Counted from the stretch's first letter, positions 41,426 through 50,334 are shown. The stretch is 63,166 bases of DNA from Lentimicrobiaceae bacterium (GCA_015061315.1 SUWV01000012.1:1-63166), one strand, 5' to 3'. Numbers and translations are program-made. Notes: generated by a model not told the origin, from the letters alone.

Positions 41426-43696
41426 ATGTTTACCATAGTTAGAAAAGAAGAATTAGCTCAAGAGACTTTTTTACTTGAGATTGAAGCTCCTCGTTTGGCT
41501 CAATCGGCTTTGCCAGGACAGTTTTTAATCGTGAAGATGACTGAGAAGTCGGAACGTATTCCTTTGACAATTAGTGATTATGATGTCGATAAAGGCACTA
41601 TCGTCATTGTTTTTAAAGCCATAGGTAAATCGACAAGAAGAATGGCTGAATATAACGTGGGCGATAAATTTGCTGATGTGGTCGGTCCTTTGGGAAGACC
41701 TTCAGAGTTCGTCCATCTTTCAGACGAAGAACGTAAGAGCAAGAGATACGTTTTCGTTGGCGGCGGTGTCGGCATCGCTCCGATTTATCCTCAAGTCAAA
41801 TGGTTATATGAACATGGCGTGAAAGCTGATGTCATAGTAGGCGCAAAGACCAAGAGCCTCTTAGTTTATGAAAAAGAACTCGATGCCATCTCTAACTTAT
41901 ATGTTACAACCGACGATGGCTCCTCACAATATAAAGGTTTAGTCACTGAGATGTTGCAGCGTCTCGTCGATGAAGGCAAGCAATATGATGAAGTAATTGC
42001 TATCGGTCCGCTCATCATGATGAAGTTCGTTTCTCAGCTCTCAACAAAATTAGGAATCAAATGTACTGTCAGTCTTAACTCCATCATGGTTGATGGTACA
42101 GGTATGTGCGGCGCTTGTCGTGTCACTGTCGGTGGTGAGACTAAATTCACCTGCGTCGACGGTCCTGAGTTTGATGGCGCACAAGTCGATTTCGAGAATG
42201 TGATGAAACGTCAGGCTATGTATAACAACGTGGAAGGTCATAAGATTCTTGAAAGAGAAGAGAAAGAAGAAGGTCACGAATGTCATGTTGGCGGTATTGT
42301 GGAAGAGATGCGCGACAACAAGAAACGCGTTCCAGTACGCGAGCAAGACCCTAAGGTGAGAGCCACTAACTTTGAAGAAGTATGTTACGGCTACGATGCA
42401 GAAGAGGCTATCATTGAAGCACAACGCTGCTTGAACTGTAAGGTGCCTCAATGTGTCAAGGCTTGTCCTGTCAATATTGAAATCCCACAATTCGTTCATT
42501 TCGTTGCTGAAGGTAACTTTGAAGATGCAGCGCGCGTCATCAACAGAAACTCGGCATTGCCATCGGTATGCGGTCGTGTATGTCCGCAAGAGTCGCAGTG
42601 TGAAGGCTCATGCGTCATGGGTAAGAAATTCGAGCCTATAGCTATTGGCAAACTCGAGCGTTTCGTCGGCGACTGGGCACGCGAAAACAATGTGGAATTT
42701 GAGAAGCCAAGTGCAAAGAACGGACATAAGGTAGCTGTCGTAGGTAGCGGTCCTGCAGGTCTCACATGTACCAAAGACCTTATCATGATGGGTTATGACG
42801 TCACTGTCTTTGAAGCGCTTCATGAGTTAGGCGGTGTGTTGTCATACGGCATCCCATCGTTCCGTCTTCCAAAAGAGACTGTCGTACGTCATGAGATAGA
42901 AAACCTCAAGAAGCTCGGCGCTAAGTTCGAGAAAGACGTTATCATCGGTCGTACCGTCACCATCGACCATCTGATGGATAATGAGAATTTCGAGGCTGTG
43001 TTCATCGGTTCGGGCGCTGGTCTTCCTAAGTTTATGAATATTCCTGGCGAGAACTTATGTGGCGTTGTCTCAGCAAACGAGTTCCTTACAAGAAATAATT
43101 TGTTATTCGCATATAAAGAAGGTTTCGAGACACCAAACTTCGTAGGTAAGAAAGTGGCAGTCGTCGGTGGCGGTAATGTCGCTATGGATGCTGCACGTAC
43201 AGCATTACGTCTCGGATCGGAAGTCACTGTCGTTTACCGTCGTTCAGAGCAGGAGCTTCCTGCGAGAGCAGAAGAGGTACATCATGCAAAAGAAGAAGGC
43301 GTTATCTTCAGACTGCTCACAAATCCTAAAGAGATTTTGGGTGATGAAAACGGCTGGGTCAAAGGCATGAGATGCGTTGAGATGGAACTCGGTGAACCTG
43401 ACGCTTCTGGAAGAAGAAGCCCTGTGGAGAAAGCAGGCTCCGACTTCATACTCGATGTCGATATGGTTATCATGTCGCTCGGTACTTCGCCAAACCCATT
43501 GATTTTAAGTACTACGAAAGGCTTGGAAGCTAACAGACATAAATGTCTCATCGCTGACGAAGTCACTATGCAGACCACACGCGAGGGTGTTTTCGCAGGA
43601 GGCGATGCTGTGAGTGGAGCAGCTACGGTGATACTCGCCATGGGCGCAGGTAAGAAAGCCGCTAAGGGTATAGATGAATATATTAGGAATAAATGA
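41426..43696 (+). CDS. Fused NfnB/NfnA-like NAD(P)H-ferredoxin oxidoreductase (PyrK-like plus GltD-like)
   Basis: A 756-residue fusion. Residues 1-about 275 are a ferredoxin-reductase-like module with PGQFLIVKM, IPLTISDYD (FAD site), VFVGGGVGIAPIYPQ (NAD site) and a [2Fe-2S] cluster (MCGACRV...FTC). The rest is GltD-like: iron-sulfur Cys in CLNCKVPQCVKACPV and CGRVCPQESQCEGSC, dinucleotide sites VAVVGSGPAGLTC and VAVVGGGNVAMDAA, and the end GVFAGGDAVSGAATV. In other anaerobes the two parts are separate subunits that bifurcate electrons among NADH, NADPH and ferredoxin; fused forms are common in Bacteroidota. No glutamate synthase large subunit lies beside it. I start at the ATG at 41426. Confidence 0.9.
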   Translation: MFTIVRKEELAQETFLLEIEAPRLAQSALPGQFLIVKMTEKSERIPLTISDYDVDKGTIVIVFKAIGKSTRRMAEYNVGDKFADVVGPLGRPSEFVHLSDEERKSKRYVFVGGGVGIAPIYPQVKWLYEHGVKADVIVGAKTKSLLVYEKELDAISNLYVTTDDGSSQYKGLVTEMLQRLVDEGKQYDEVIAIGPLIMMKFVSQLSTKLGIKCTVSLNSIMVDGTGMCGACRVTVGGETKFTCVDGPEFDGAQVDFENVMKRQAMYNNVEGHKILEREEKEEGHECHVGGIVEEMRDNKKRVPVREQDPKVRATNFEEVCYGYDAEEAIIEAQRCLNCKVPQCVKACPVNIEIPQFVHFVAEGNFEDAARVINRNSALPSVCGRVCPQESQCEGSCVMGKKFEPIAIGKLERFVGDWARENNVEFEKPSAKNGHKVAVVGSGPAGLTCTKDLIMMGYDVTVFEALHELGGVLSYGIPSFRLPKETVVRHEIENLKKLGAKFEKDVIIGRTVTIDHLMDNENFEAVFIGSGAGLPKFMNIPGENLCGVVSANEFLTRNNLLFAYKEGFETPNFVGKKVAVVGGGNVAMDAARTALRLGSEVTVVYRRSEQELPARAEEVHHAKEEGVIFRLLTNPKEILGDENGWVKGMRCVEMELGEPDASGRRSPVEKAGSDFILDVDMVIMSLGTSPNPLILSTTKGLEANRHKCLIADEVTMQTTREGVFAGGDAVSGAATVILAMGAGKKAAKGIDEYIRNK

Positions 43697-43719
43697 ACAA
43701 TTAAGAATTAAGAATGAGA

Positions 43720-43766
43720 AGGCGTGTCAATGATTTGTAATACGGAACATTGATACGTCTTTTTTA
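43720..43766 (+). repeat. Palindromic element in spacer
   Basis: AGGCGTGTCAATGATTTGTA, then ACATTGATACGTCTTTTTTA. The arms pair and a T run follows, so it may end the Nfn-like transcript. A second palindrome, GGACACATCGAATGTGTCC, follows at 43792-43810. Confidence 0.75.
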
Positions 43767-43842
43767 GTTGGCAATAGAATTTGAAATGTAAGGACACATC
43801 GAATGTGTCCAAATTACATGTGATTAAATAAAATATAATATC

Positions 43843-44547
43843 ATGAAAAAAATAATATGTGCTTTTGTAATGATGCTGTTTGTGACTACGGTGTTCACTC
43901 AGCAAATTTATAATGTAAGGGTAAGTACTATGGCTGATGGCATCTTTGAACAATATTATGGAGCTGTCAAAGTCAGTGGCGATGTCATGAACGGAATGAA
44001 AGAAGGCTCGTGGGTGGAGAACCATCCTAATAGCGATATTCCTCATTTCATAATTCAATATAAGGAAGATAAGAAAGACGGACTTTATTTGGAGTTTGAC
44101 AAGCAAGCCAATCTTATCAAGAAGATAGAATACAAAAATGACTCTATGCACGGAGGCAATTACGCCTGGGATAAAAACGGACGTGCCACTACGAAACAAG
44201 AATATAAAGAAGGTATGCTTGATGGCAAATCGGTGATATATACCGACAAAGGCTTTGTTCAGGAAGAGGCTGAATATAAAGCAGGAAAGCGCCATGGCAT
44301 CACGACATGGTATTTGTATGGAGAAAAGATGCAAGGACCTAAGTATGTGATGTACACCTATCAAGATGGAAAGTTTGAGGGCGTTCAGGAGACATATTAT
44401 GAAAATGGTAATATAAAGACACAGAAGATGTTTTCCAACAACGTTCAGCACGGACCAGCGATAGAATATTACGAAGATGGCAGCATCAAATCGGAAGCCA
44501 ACTACAAGAATGGTGAGTTGAAAGGCAGAGTGAAGGAGTATGATTGA
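43843..44547 (+). CDS. Exported MORN-variant repeat protein
   Basis: A 234-residue protein with signal peptide (residues 1-about 19, ending FTQ). It is built from repeated YxxGKxxGxxxxYxxxG-type units, for example YKEDKKDGLYLEFDKQ, YKEGMLDGKSVIYTDKG, YQDGKFEGVQETYYENGN and YKNGELKGRVKEYD. These are MORN_2 (YwqK-type) repeats. The function is unknown; despite the name YwqK antitoxin used for relatives, no toxin is seen here. It borders the TIR locus but its link to it is unclear. Confidence 0.82.
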   Translation: MKKIICAFVMMLFVTTVFTQQIYNVRVSTMADGIFEQYYGAVKVSGDVMNGMKEGSWVENHPNSDIPHFIIQYKEDKKDGLYLEFDKQANLIKKIEYKNDSMHGGNYAWDKNGRATTKQEYKEGMLDGKSVIYTDKGFVQEEAEYKAGKRHGITTWYLYGEKMQGPKYVMYTYQDGKFEGVQETYYENGNIKTQKMFSNNVQHGPAIEYYEDGSIKSEANYKNGELKGRVKEYD

Positions 44548-44647
44548 GAATTAAGAATGAAGAATTGAGAATGAAGAATTAGTGGGTGGTCTGAAGGGTT
44601 TATATGAATATAGTGTATGGCGAGGCTGTACGGATTGTAAATTTTTA

Positions 44648-44655
44648 TATATTTG
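44648..44655 (+). promoter_or_regulatory. Candidate -7 box for the first TIR gene
   Basis: TATATTTG, 23 bases before the ATG. The -33 element is weak. Confidence 0.4.
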
Positions 44656-44678
44656 TGCTGATATAAAAATGAAATGCT

Positions 44679-45743
44679 ATGGAGCGAAATAAATACGATG
44701 TTTTTATTAGTTATTCATCGAAGAATCAGAAGGTGGTTGAGGCTATGTGCGCTTATTTAGAGCAGCACAAGGTAAGATGTTTTGTCGCATATCGTGATAT
44801 TCCAAAAGGTGTTGTATGGGCAAAGGCGATTGTGGAGGCTTTGGACGAGAGTAAGATGATGGTTGTTGTCTTTTCGGAGGAATTCAATATGTCTGATCAG
44901 GTTGACAGAGAAATTGAACTTGCGAGTGAGGATAAGAAACCTATTCTGACATTCCGCATAAGTAACACAATGTTCAAGGGTGCAAAGAAATACTATCTTA
45001 AGAATATCAATTGGATTGATGCATTTCCCAATCCTGAAAACTTATTTGATTCTCTTTTGGATAATGTTGCTAAATTGATAGGATTTTCTTTGTCTGAGAA
45101 AGAAAGACAAGAAAGGGGCTACAAACCAATACAAGACAATAATAAACAATATCCCAAAATCATAAACGGCCATGAGTACGTTGATCTTGGTCTACCGTCA
45201 GGACTGAAATGGGCGACTTGTAATGTGGGAGCTAATAAACCAGAGGAATATGGTGATTATTTCGCTTGGGGAGAGACTGAAGCAAAACAAGAATATATCA
45301 GTGAAAATTATAAAAACGTAAGAGTTATAAGAAAAAAAGGTTTTTTAGGAATTGGAAAGAAAGAAAAATTTGGTTTTGATATTTCTGGTAATCCGCAATA
45401 TGACGTTGCAAGAAAGAACTGGGGAGGAAGCTGGAGGATGCCTACAAAAGATGAAATGCAGGAATTGGTAGACTATTGTGAATGGGAATGGACAGAGGTT
45501 AACGGAGTTAAAGGCTCAAATGTTATAGGACCAAACGGCAACTGTATCTTCCTTCCTGCTGCGGGCTACCGTTACGGGACATCGCTCAAATTTGATGGTT
45601 ACTACGTTCGCTATTGGAGTTCAACGCGGGACGGCAACCTCTACGACGACAGCGCGGGCTACCTCTACTTCTACAATGGTGACGGGGGCGTGTACGGCAG
45701 CGGTCGCTTCTATGGTCAGACTGTACGCCCCATCACAGAATAA
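44679..45743 (+). CDS. TIR domain protein with C-terminal C-type-lectin-like (FISUC/FGE-like) domain
   Basis: A 354-residue protein. Residues 5-about 135 form a TIR domain: YDVFISYSSKNQKVVEAM, CFVAYRDIPKG, MMVVVFSEEF, and a Glu at residue 78 in VDREIELAS at the position of the catalytic glutamate of TIR NADases. Residues about 163-354 match the Fibrobacter succinogenes major paralogous domain, with C-lectin-like layout: HEYVDLGLPSGLKWATCNVG, EEYGDYFAWGETE, GGSWRMPTKDEMQELV and YWSST near the end. The last 50 codons are GC-rich and dominated by NNC codons, unlike the rest of the gene (see the variable-region entry). There is no signal peptide or membrane segment, so it is likely cytoplasmic. 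It opens the accessory locus and is followed by hairpins, so it forms its own transcript. Confidence 0.88.
   Translation: MERNKYDVFISYSSKNQKVVEAMCAYLEQHKVRCFVAYRDIPKGVVWAKAIVEALDESKMMVVVFSEEFNMSDQVDREIELASEDKKPILTFRISNTMFKGAKKYYLKNINWIDAFPNPENLFDSLLDNVAKLIGFSLSEKERQERGYKPIQDNNKQYPKIINGHEYVDLGLPSGLKWATCNVGANKPEEYGDYFAWGETEAKQEYISENYKNVRVIRKKGFLGIGKKEKFGFDISGNPQYDVARKNWGGSWRMPTKDEMQELVDYCEWEWTEVNGVKGSNVIGPNGNCIFLPAAGYRYGTSLKFDGYYVRYWSSTRDGNLYDDSAGYLYFYNGDGGVYGSGRFYGQTVRPITE
45560..45740 (+). other. Candidate variable region of a diversity-generating retroelement
   Basis: By hand count, 45601-45720 is about 58% G+C, against about 32% for 45361-45420 of the same gene. From 45600 to the stop, 27 of 47 codons end in C, mostly TAC, GAC, GGC, AGC, CTC, TTC and CGC. 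That is the expected result of A-to-N mutagenesis of AAC codons in a template repeat. The residues fall in the surface-loop part of the lectin-like fold, just before VRPITE and the stop, which is the normal place for such a region. No reverse transcriptase or template repeat is visible in this window. Confidence 0.5.
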
Positions 45744-45745
45744 AA

Positions 45746-45852
45746 GTAGAGACGTATCATAATTCGACGTGAGGAGAATTTGATACGTCTTACGCATCCG
45801 ATTCATTTAATTCATTTGATTTATTTCCGTCGGGCATCTAAAAGCCCGACGG
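45746..45852 (+). terminator. Two hairpins after the TIR-lectin gene
   Basis: A palindromic element (GTAGAGACGTATCA ... TGATACGTCTTAC, 45746-45793) is followed by CCGTCGGGC-ATCTAAAA-GCCCGACGG (45827-45852), a perfect nine-pair stem. No T run follows the second, so it may be a repeat rather than a classical terminator. It shares AAAGCCCGACGGC with the 93-bp repeat. Confidence 0.6.
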
Positions 45853-45902
45853 CAGGATGACAAAAAGATAAATACTGGCGAAGCCGGTCGAAATTTTAAA
45901 AT

Positions 45903-48506
45903 ATGAAAAAATTAAAAACTGAAAAATATATGATTATGAAAAAAATTAAATCTAATCTGTTCGATGTCATAGATTGGTCGCTCATCATTCTATGTTTTAT
46001 AACAATGATACTTACATTCATATTTCAGAATTGTTGTATCTTGAAACGTATAGGCATAGGATTAGGCGTCATAGGTCTAATTTACATCTTTTTCATTTTA
46101 TGTATATTCGTTTTCAAAAGAATAAAATTCGACTGGTATTTAGCGAGAGGCAACTTCCTCCGTAAGTCGGTCTTGGTGGTGTTTGTAGTTCCTTTTGTTT
46201 TGTATTTTATAATGATGTGCTGGAAGCAATCTCCTGAAGAGATGCTGTATCAAGATACCTTGTATGAATGTTCTGACAATCACTTGGAATGTGAGTACAA
46301 AAAACAACAGGAGAATCCTACTTTGCTATGGACGATCTTCTATCATTATATAGATCCTGGTAACCAACATATGACCACAACAAAGCCAGGACGTAACTGG
46401 GCTGCAACGATAGCGGTGTTCGGCTATATCTTACTCAACGGATTGTTGGTCGCGGTCTTGATAGGATGGTTCGACAGAAGAAGAGACCAATGGACAAAAG
46501 GCGAGGTGAGGTATAATAAAAGAACCTTTGGCTTAAACAGATATGCTGTTGTAATCGGTTCCAATGAAGTGGCGTCCTCTGTGATAAAGAATCTTCTTTC
46601 GAATAGAATGAACAACGAAATCAATTTCAAATGTGAAGGCGATAATAAATACATAATACTTCAAACATGCAGAGACGCCGATGCTGTGAGAAAAGAACTT
46701 GCATCTCGTTTGACAGAAGAAGAGTTGAAGAAGGTCGTTATATATAAGGCGTTAAGAGATTCAGAAGAAGAGATAGAGAAATTAAATCTCAAATATGCAA
46801 CCGAGATTTATGTACTCGGAGAATCGACATTGCTCGATGGAGGAGAGACTTATCACGATGCCTTGAATATGAAATGTGTGAATCTGATAGCAGAATGTCT
46901 TAAAGATAAAAATGAAAATAAGAAGTTTAAAAGAAAAGTCTGTAAGGTGATGTTCGAATATCAGACCACGTATTCTATATTTCAATTTTCTGATGTCTCG
47001 GAGAAGATTAAGACTAACTTAGTCTTCATTCCTTTCAACAGATATGAGTCGTGGGCTAGAAAGGTCATGGTTGAGTCGTTCTCAAATTATAGCGACGGAA
47101 GTCTTATTACCTATACTCCATTAGATGGAAAAGGAATAAAAGCGGATAGCGATGAGCACGTACATTTTGTTATAGTAGGCATGTCGAAGATGGGCGTCGC
47201 GATGGGAGTGCAAGCCTTGTTGCAATGTCATTATTTGAATTACTCCGCTGCGGAGAGTGTAGTAAATGACAGGGAACGTGAGGACTTGAAAAACAAGAGA
47301 CGTACGAGGATAACCTTTATCGACACCAATGCCGATAAGGAAAAAGATTTCTTCATGGGACGATACTCCAACCTGTTCTCCCTTACCCGTCATCGTTATT
47401 TTGACGCAAATCAAGATAAGTTGTATTTAAATCCTGAATACAAATGGGAGGATCCCATGCAGTCGGCACATTGTAAATGGAGACATCTCAGTCGCGGCGG
47501 ACAAAACTTCATCGACGTGGAGATAGAGTTCGTTAAAGGCGAATTGGAATCGAAGGGCGTACGTCAGTATCTGAGGAATATATCCGATGAAAATAAGGAT
47601 TATGTTAAAGAATCCAAGCTCACTGTCGCGATATGTCTTACGCAGACGCACCAGGCTATAGCAGCGAGTTTGTACATGCCGCTTGAGATATACAAGAAGG
47701 CGCAGGAGATCTGGGTCTATCAGAGAGAGTCTTCCGACTTGGTCAGAAATCTTATAGATACTGGCATAAAAGACAGACGCTACAAAAAGTTACGTCCGTT
47801 CGGAATGTTATACGGCGAATATATGAGCGACAGGAAACATGAATATCTTATGCCGATGTTAGTGAATTGGGCTTACAGTGCTGAATATGAAAAAAAAGGC
47901 TGGCCGAAAAGTATCAGCGATGATGATACAGTTATGAAAAATGTTAGGGGAAGTTGGAGAGAATTAAAACTGTTTAAGCAATGCTCCAACAGATATTTTG
48001 TAGATTCTATTTATCTCAAGATTAGAAGTGTCATGAAAGATAGTTCACAATGTCTTACATATACAAATATTATTGAATTATTGAGAAATGATAATGATTT
48101 CATCAATAAGTTGAAACCATTGTTGGGAAATACTAATCTCAATATATCAGAGCATAACAGATGGGATATAGAGCAGTTGCTGTTTGGCTACTCTCCTTGT
48201 GATGAAGAACTTGATGATATTTTCAAGAGAAATAATAAAGGAGAAGATATGGAATCCATAAGAAATGATTATGCATCTTGGAAAAGAAATAATAACCTAA
48301 ATATCAGTTCTTATGATAAGATAAAAGATGATGTTAAAGAAACAGAATGTCGTATCCACCCAAATATCTGCGAGTATGAACATCTCGATGAAGTAGATTC
48401 AGAAGCTAAGAGTTATGACGAGACTCTTAACGGCGCCATTCCGAGAATATTGCATCTTGTAGAAAAACACAATGCTCACAATGTTGATATAGATAGAAAT
48501 TGTTAA
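45903..48506 (+). CDS. Predicted ion channel: four membrane helices, two RCK-like domains, C-terminal RyR domain
   Basis: An 867-residue protein (a start at the ATG at 45936, 11 codons later, is equally possible). Membrane segments lie at about 25-41, 49-72, 89-107 and 167-190. Between the last two is a re-entrant-loop-like stretch, LLWTIFYHYIDPGNQHMTTT, in the place of the pore loop in CASTOR/POLLUX-type channels. The last helix runs into FDRRRDQW. Two Rossmann-like RCK/TrkA-N domains follow: RYAVVIGSNEVASSVIKNLL (213 on) and HVHFVIVGMSKMGVAMG (419 on). Residues 749-850 read SEHNRWDIEQLLFGYSP, then after a charged insert HPNICEYEHLDEVDSEAKSY, which I align with the bacterial RyR domain. I infer a ligand-gated cation channel in the inner membrane. 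A small RyR gene follows 18 bases downstream. Confidence 0.72.
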   Translation: MKKLKTEKYMIMKKIKSNLFDVIDWSLIILCFITMILTFIFQNCCILKRIGIGLGVIGLIYIFFILCIFVFKRIKFDWYLARGNFLRKSVLVVFVVPFVLYFIMMCWKQSPEEMLYQDTLYECSDNHLECEYKKQQENPTLLWTIFYHYIDPGNQHMTTTKPGRNWAATIAVFGYILLNGLLVAVLIGWFDRRRDQWTKGEVRYNKRTFGLNRYAVVIGSNEVASSVIKNLLSNRMNNEINFKCEGDNKYIILQTCRDADAVRKELASRLTEEELKKVVIYKALRDSEEEIEKLNLKYATEIYVLGESTLLDGGETYHDALNMKCVNLIAECLKDKNENKKFKRKVCKVMFEYQTTYSIFQFSDVSEKIKTNLVFIPFNRYESWARKVMVESFSNYSDGSLITYTPLDGKGIKADSDEHVHFVIVGMSKMGVAMGVQALLQCHYLNYSAAESVVNDREREDLKNKRRTRITFIDTNADKEKDFFMGRYSNLFSLTRHRYFDANQDKLYLNPEYKWEDPMQSAHCKWRHLSRGGQNFIDVEIEFVKGELESKGVRQYLRNISDENKDYVKESKLTVAICLTQTHQAIAASLYMPLEIYKKAQEIWVYQRESSDLVRNLIDTGIKDRRYKKLRPFGMLYGEYMSDRKHEYLMPMLVNWAYSAEYEKKGWPKSISDDDTVMKNVRGSWRELKLFKQCSNRYFVDSIYLKIRSVMKDSSQCLTYTNIIELLRNDNDFINKLKPLLGNTNLNISEHNRWDIEQLLFGYSPCDEELDDIFKRNNKGEDMESIRNDYASWKRNNNLNISSYDKIKDDVKETECRIHPNICEYEHLDEVDSEAKSYDETLNGAIPRILHLVEKHNAHNVDIDRNC

Positions 48507-48524
48507 ATAAAAAATACGAGAAAT

Positions 48525-48983
48525 ATGAAAGAATATAATCCAAAACCTATTGACTTGTCGGAAGTTGAATTGCCTGACAATTTGACAGAATTACGTGAAG
48601 CTATAGCAGAAAACGCACACGACATCTGGGCATTATCTCGTAAGAAAGAAGGCTGGACCTACGGGCCGAAACGTGATGACGATAATAAGAAAAATCCTTG
48701 CATGGTGCCATATCGCGAGTTGCCTGAGTCGGAGAAAGAATACGACAGAGAGATGGCGATGCAGACAATCAAGCTGATGTATAAGTTAGGCTATGAGTTG
48801 GTGAAAAGAAAAGACACCGATTTATATAGAACATTGATGATAAAGATACTTAACGCAAGTTTCGACTTGAAATGTCCAGAATGCGAGAGACATGGTGTAA
48901 AGACACCTATTGCGATATATGATGTATTTTGTTCTAAATGCGGACATAGGTTAGATATTGATTGGGATCTCTATAAGTTATGA
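48525..48983 (+). CDS. RyR domain protein with C-terminal zinc ribbon
   Basis: A 152-residue soluble protein. Residues about 20-95 are a RyR domain: NAHDIWALSRKKEGWTYGPK, RDDDNKKNPCMVPYRELPES and EKEYDREMAMQTIKLMYKLG. A zinc ribbon follows, with Cys117/Cys120 (CPEC) and Cys136/Cys139 (CSKC). The ligand of bacterial RyR domains is not established to my knowledge. The gene lies 18 bases after the channel gene, so the two are probably co-expressed and may interact. A paralogue without the zinc ribbon is encoded at 55234. Confidence 0.85.
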   Translation: MKEYNPKPIDLSEVELPDNLTELREAIAENAHDIWALSRKKEGWTYGPKRDDDNKKNPCMVPYRELPESEKEYDREMAMQTIKLMYKLGYELVKRKDTDLYRTLMIKILNASFDLKCPECERHGVKTPIAIYDVFCSKCGHRLDIDWDLYKL

Positions 48984-49057
48984 CAAAAGTCTAAAGTCTA
49001 ATGACAAAAGTCTAAAGGTAATTTAAAAGCTTGTTTTTTGTGATGTGCTTGTAGATT

Positions 49058-49483
49058 ATGAAAAAATATGATGTTTTTTTAGTTATTCAAGGAAAGACAA
49101 GGCAATTGTAGATGAAATAAGGCAATTGTTAGATGCTAATTCTATAACATATTGGTTGGATACAGAAAAAAATCGTATGGGAAGTGAATTTATGGGGGAT
49201 ATAGTTGATGCTATTGAAAAATCTGATTTGGTGTTGTTTATTTCATCAGTAAATAGCAATGCTTCTCACAATGTTGCTAAGGAAATAAGTATTGCTGATA
49301 AATTTAAGAAGACAATACTCCCTGTTCGTATAGATGATGCACCATAATTCTTCCGTTATTGAATATGATTTAATAGGTGTGGATTATATTGATTACTCTA
49401 AACGTAGTAATGAATCGTTAGAGAAACTCCGCAAATCAATATTAGCACGCTTACTGATATCGGATACCTTAGCTGCTTTATAA
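49058..49483 (+). pseudogene. TIR domain gene with two frameshifts
   Basis: The start reads MKKYDVF, then the frame breaks in a run of seven T (49074-49080). Compared with the intact sister gene at 44700, one A is missing (GTTTTTATTAG there). The second frame gives SYSRKDKAIVDEIRQLLDAN, then SDLVLFISSVNSNASHNVAK and EISIADKFKKTILPVRIDDAP. It breaks again near 49345, where two bases seem lost after CCA. A third frame continues SSVIEYDLIGVDYIDYSKRS and ends SDTLAAL. All TIR elements, including the catalytic Glu in AKEIS, are present across the three frames. It is either a recent pseudogene or affected by sequence errors; the T run could also vary by slippage. Confidence 0.8.
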
Positions 49484-49541
49484 ATGAATTTTTATTGAAT
49501 TTTAGAAATGTTGTTATAGCGATAATTTAAAACATAAAACC

Positions 49542-50318
49542 ATGTCCTCACAAACAATCTCGATATTCAGTATGGCACTTATACCAGTGCTTCTTCTCGT
49601 TATATATATCAACCGTAAGGATAAGATGTCGCCAGAACCTGTATGGCAATTGATCAGAGCTTTCTTGCTTGGATTGCTGTCGGCTCCTCTGTCGTTTGCG
49701 GTCTCAGTGCCATCAGAAATATTAGGTTTGTATTCTCATGATGTAGTTACCGTTGCTGATGCGATACGAATCTCCTTTTTCGGTGCTGCCATACCAGAAG
49801 AGGCTGCCAAGCTTTTCATCTTATGGCTCGTCGTAAGAAAAAACAAATACTTCGACGAGAAGATGGACGGCATCGTCTATGCGGTCTGCGTCTCGATGGG
49901 CTTCGCGGCTTTTGAGAATGTGCTGTATCTTTTCGGTAACGTGGAAGATTATATGTCAGTAGGTGTGTCCAGAGCTATAACAGCCTTGCCTGCACATTTC
50001 TGCTTCGGCATCATCATGGGTTATTATTACTCACTCGCTAAGTTCGAACATAAAAACAAAATGAAAAACAAAATCATGACATTCTTAGCACCTGTAATGG
50101 CTCATGGCATTTACGATTCAATCTTGTTTGCAACTACTGCTTTAACAGTGTATATATCAATTGAAAGTGAAGACGCTGCTGTTATAATAGGGCTTATCCT
50201 AATGATGATATTCATCTACTTCTGCATCAAGATGTGGAAGTCGGCACATAGGAAAATCAAAGAACATATAGAAAGAGACAAAAGCGATATTTTCAAGAGG
50301 AATAAGTTTGAAGGATGA
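49542..50318 (+). CDS. PrsW-family intramembrane metalloprotease
   Basis: A 258-residue polytopic protein with about seven to eight membrane helices. The family motifs are present: EE in IPEEAAKLFILW (E86, E87), E125 in FAAFENVLYLF, H152 in LPAHFCFGIIMGYYY and H188 in VMAHGIYDSI. PrsW of Bacillus subtilis cleaves an anti-sigma factor within the membrane. Here its stop lies 16 bases before a membrane-anchored TIR gene, with a second membrane TIR gene after that. A TIR protein or its anchor is therefore a plausible substrate. That role is inference. Confidence 0.88.
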   Translation: MSSQTISIFSMALIPVLLLVIYINRKDKMSPEPVWQLIRAFLLGLLSAPLSFAVSVPSEILGLYSHDVVTVADAIRISFFGAAIPEEAAKLFILWLVVRKNKYFDEKMDGIVYAVCVSMGFAAFENVLYLFGNVEDYMSVGVSRAITALPAHFCFGIIMGYYYSLAKFEHKNKMKNKIMTFLAPVMAHGIYDSILFATTALTVYISIESEDAAVIIGLILMMIFIYFCIKMWKSAHRKIKEHIERDKSDIFKRNKFEG

Positions 50319-50334
50319 AAAAAATAATCTCATT

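Noticed and set aside
42050..42589. Long open frame antisense to the Nfn-like gene
   Set aside because: The sense strand encodes clear iron-sulfur and dinucleotide motifs; the antisense frame shows none.
43843..44547. MORN-variant protein as an antitoxin
   Set aside because: The name YwqK antitoxin is only an annotation habit. The protein is exported and no toxin gene is adjacent.
49058..49483. Programmed frameshift in the third TIR gene
   Set aside because: A second, independent frame break downstream makes decay or sequence error more likely than programmed shifting.
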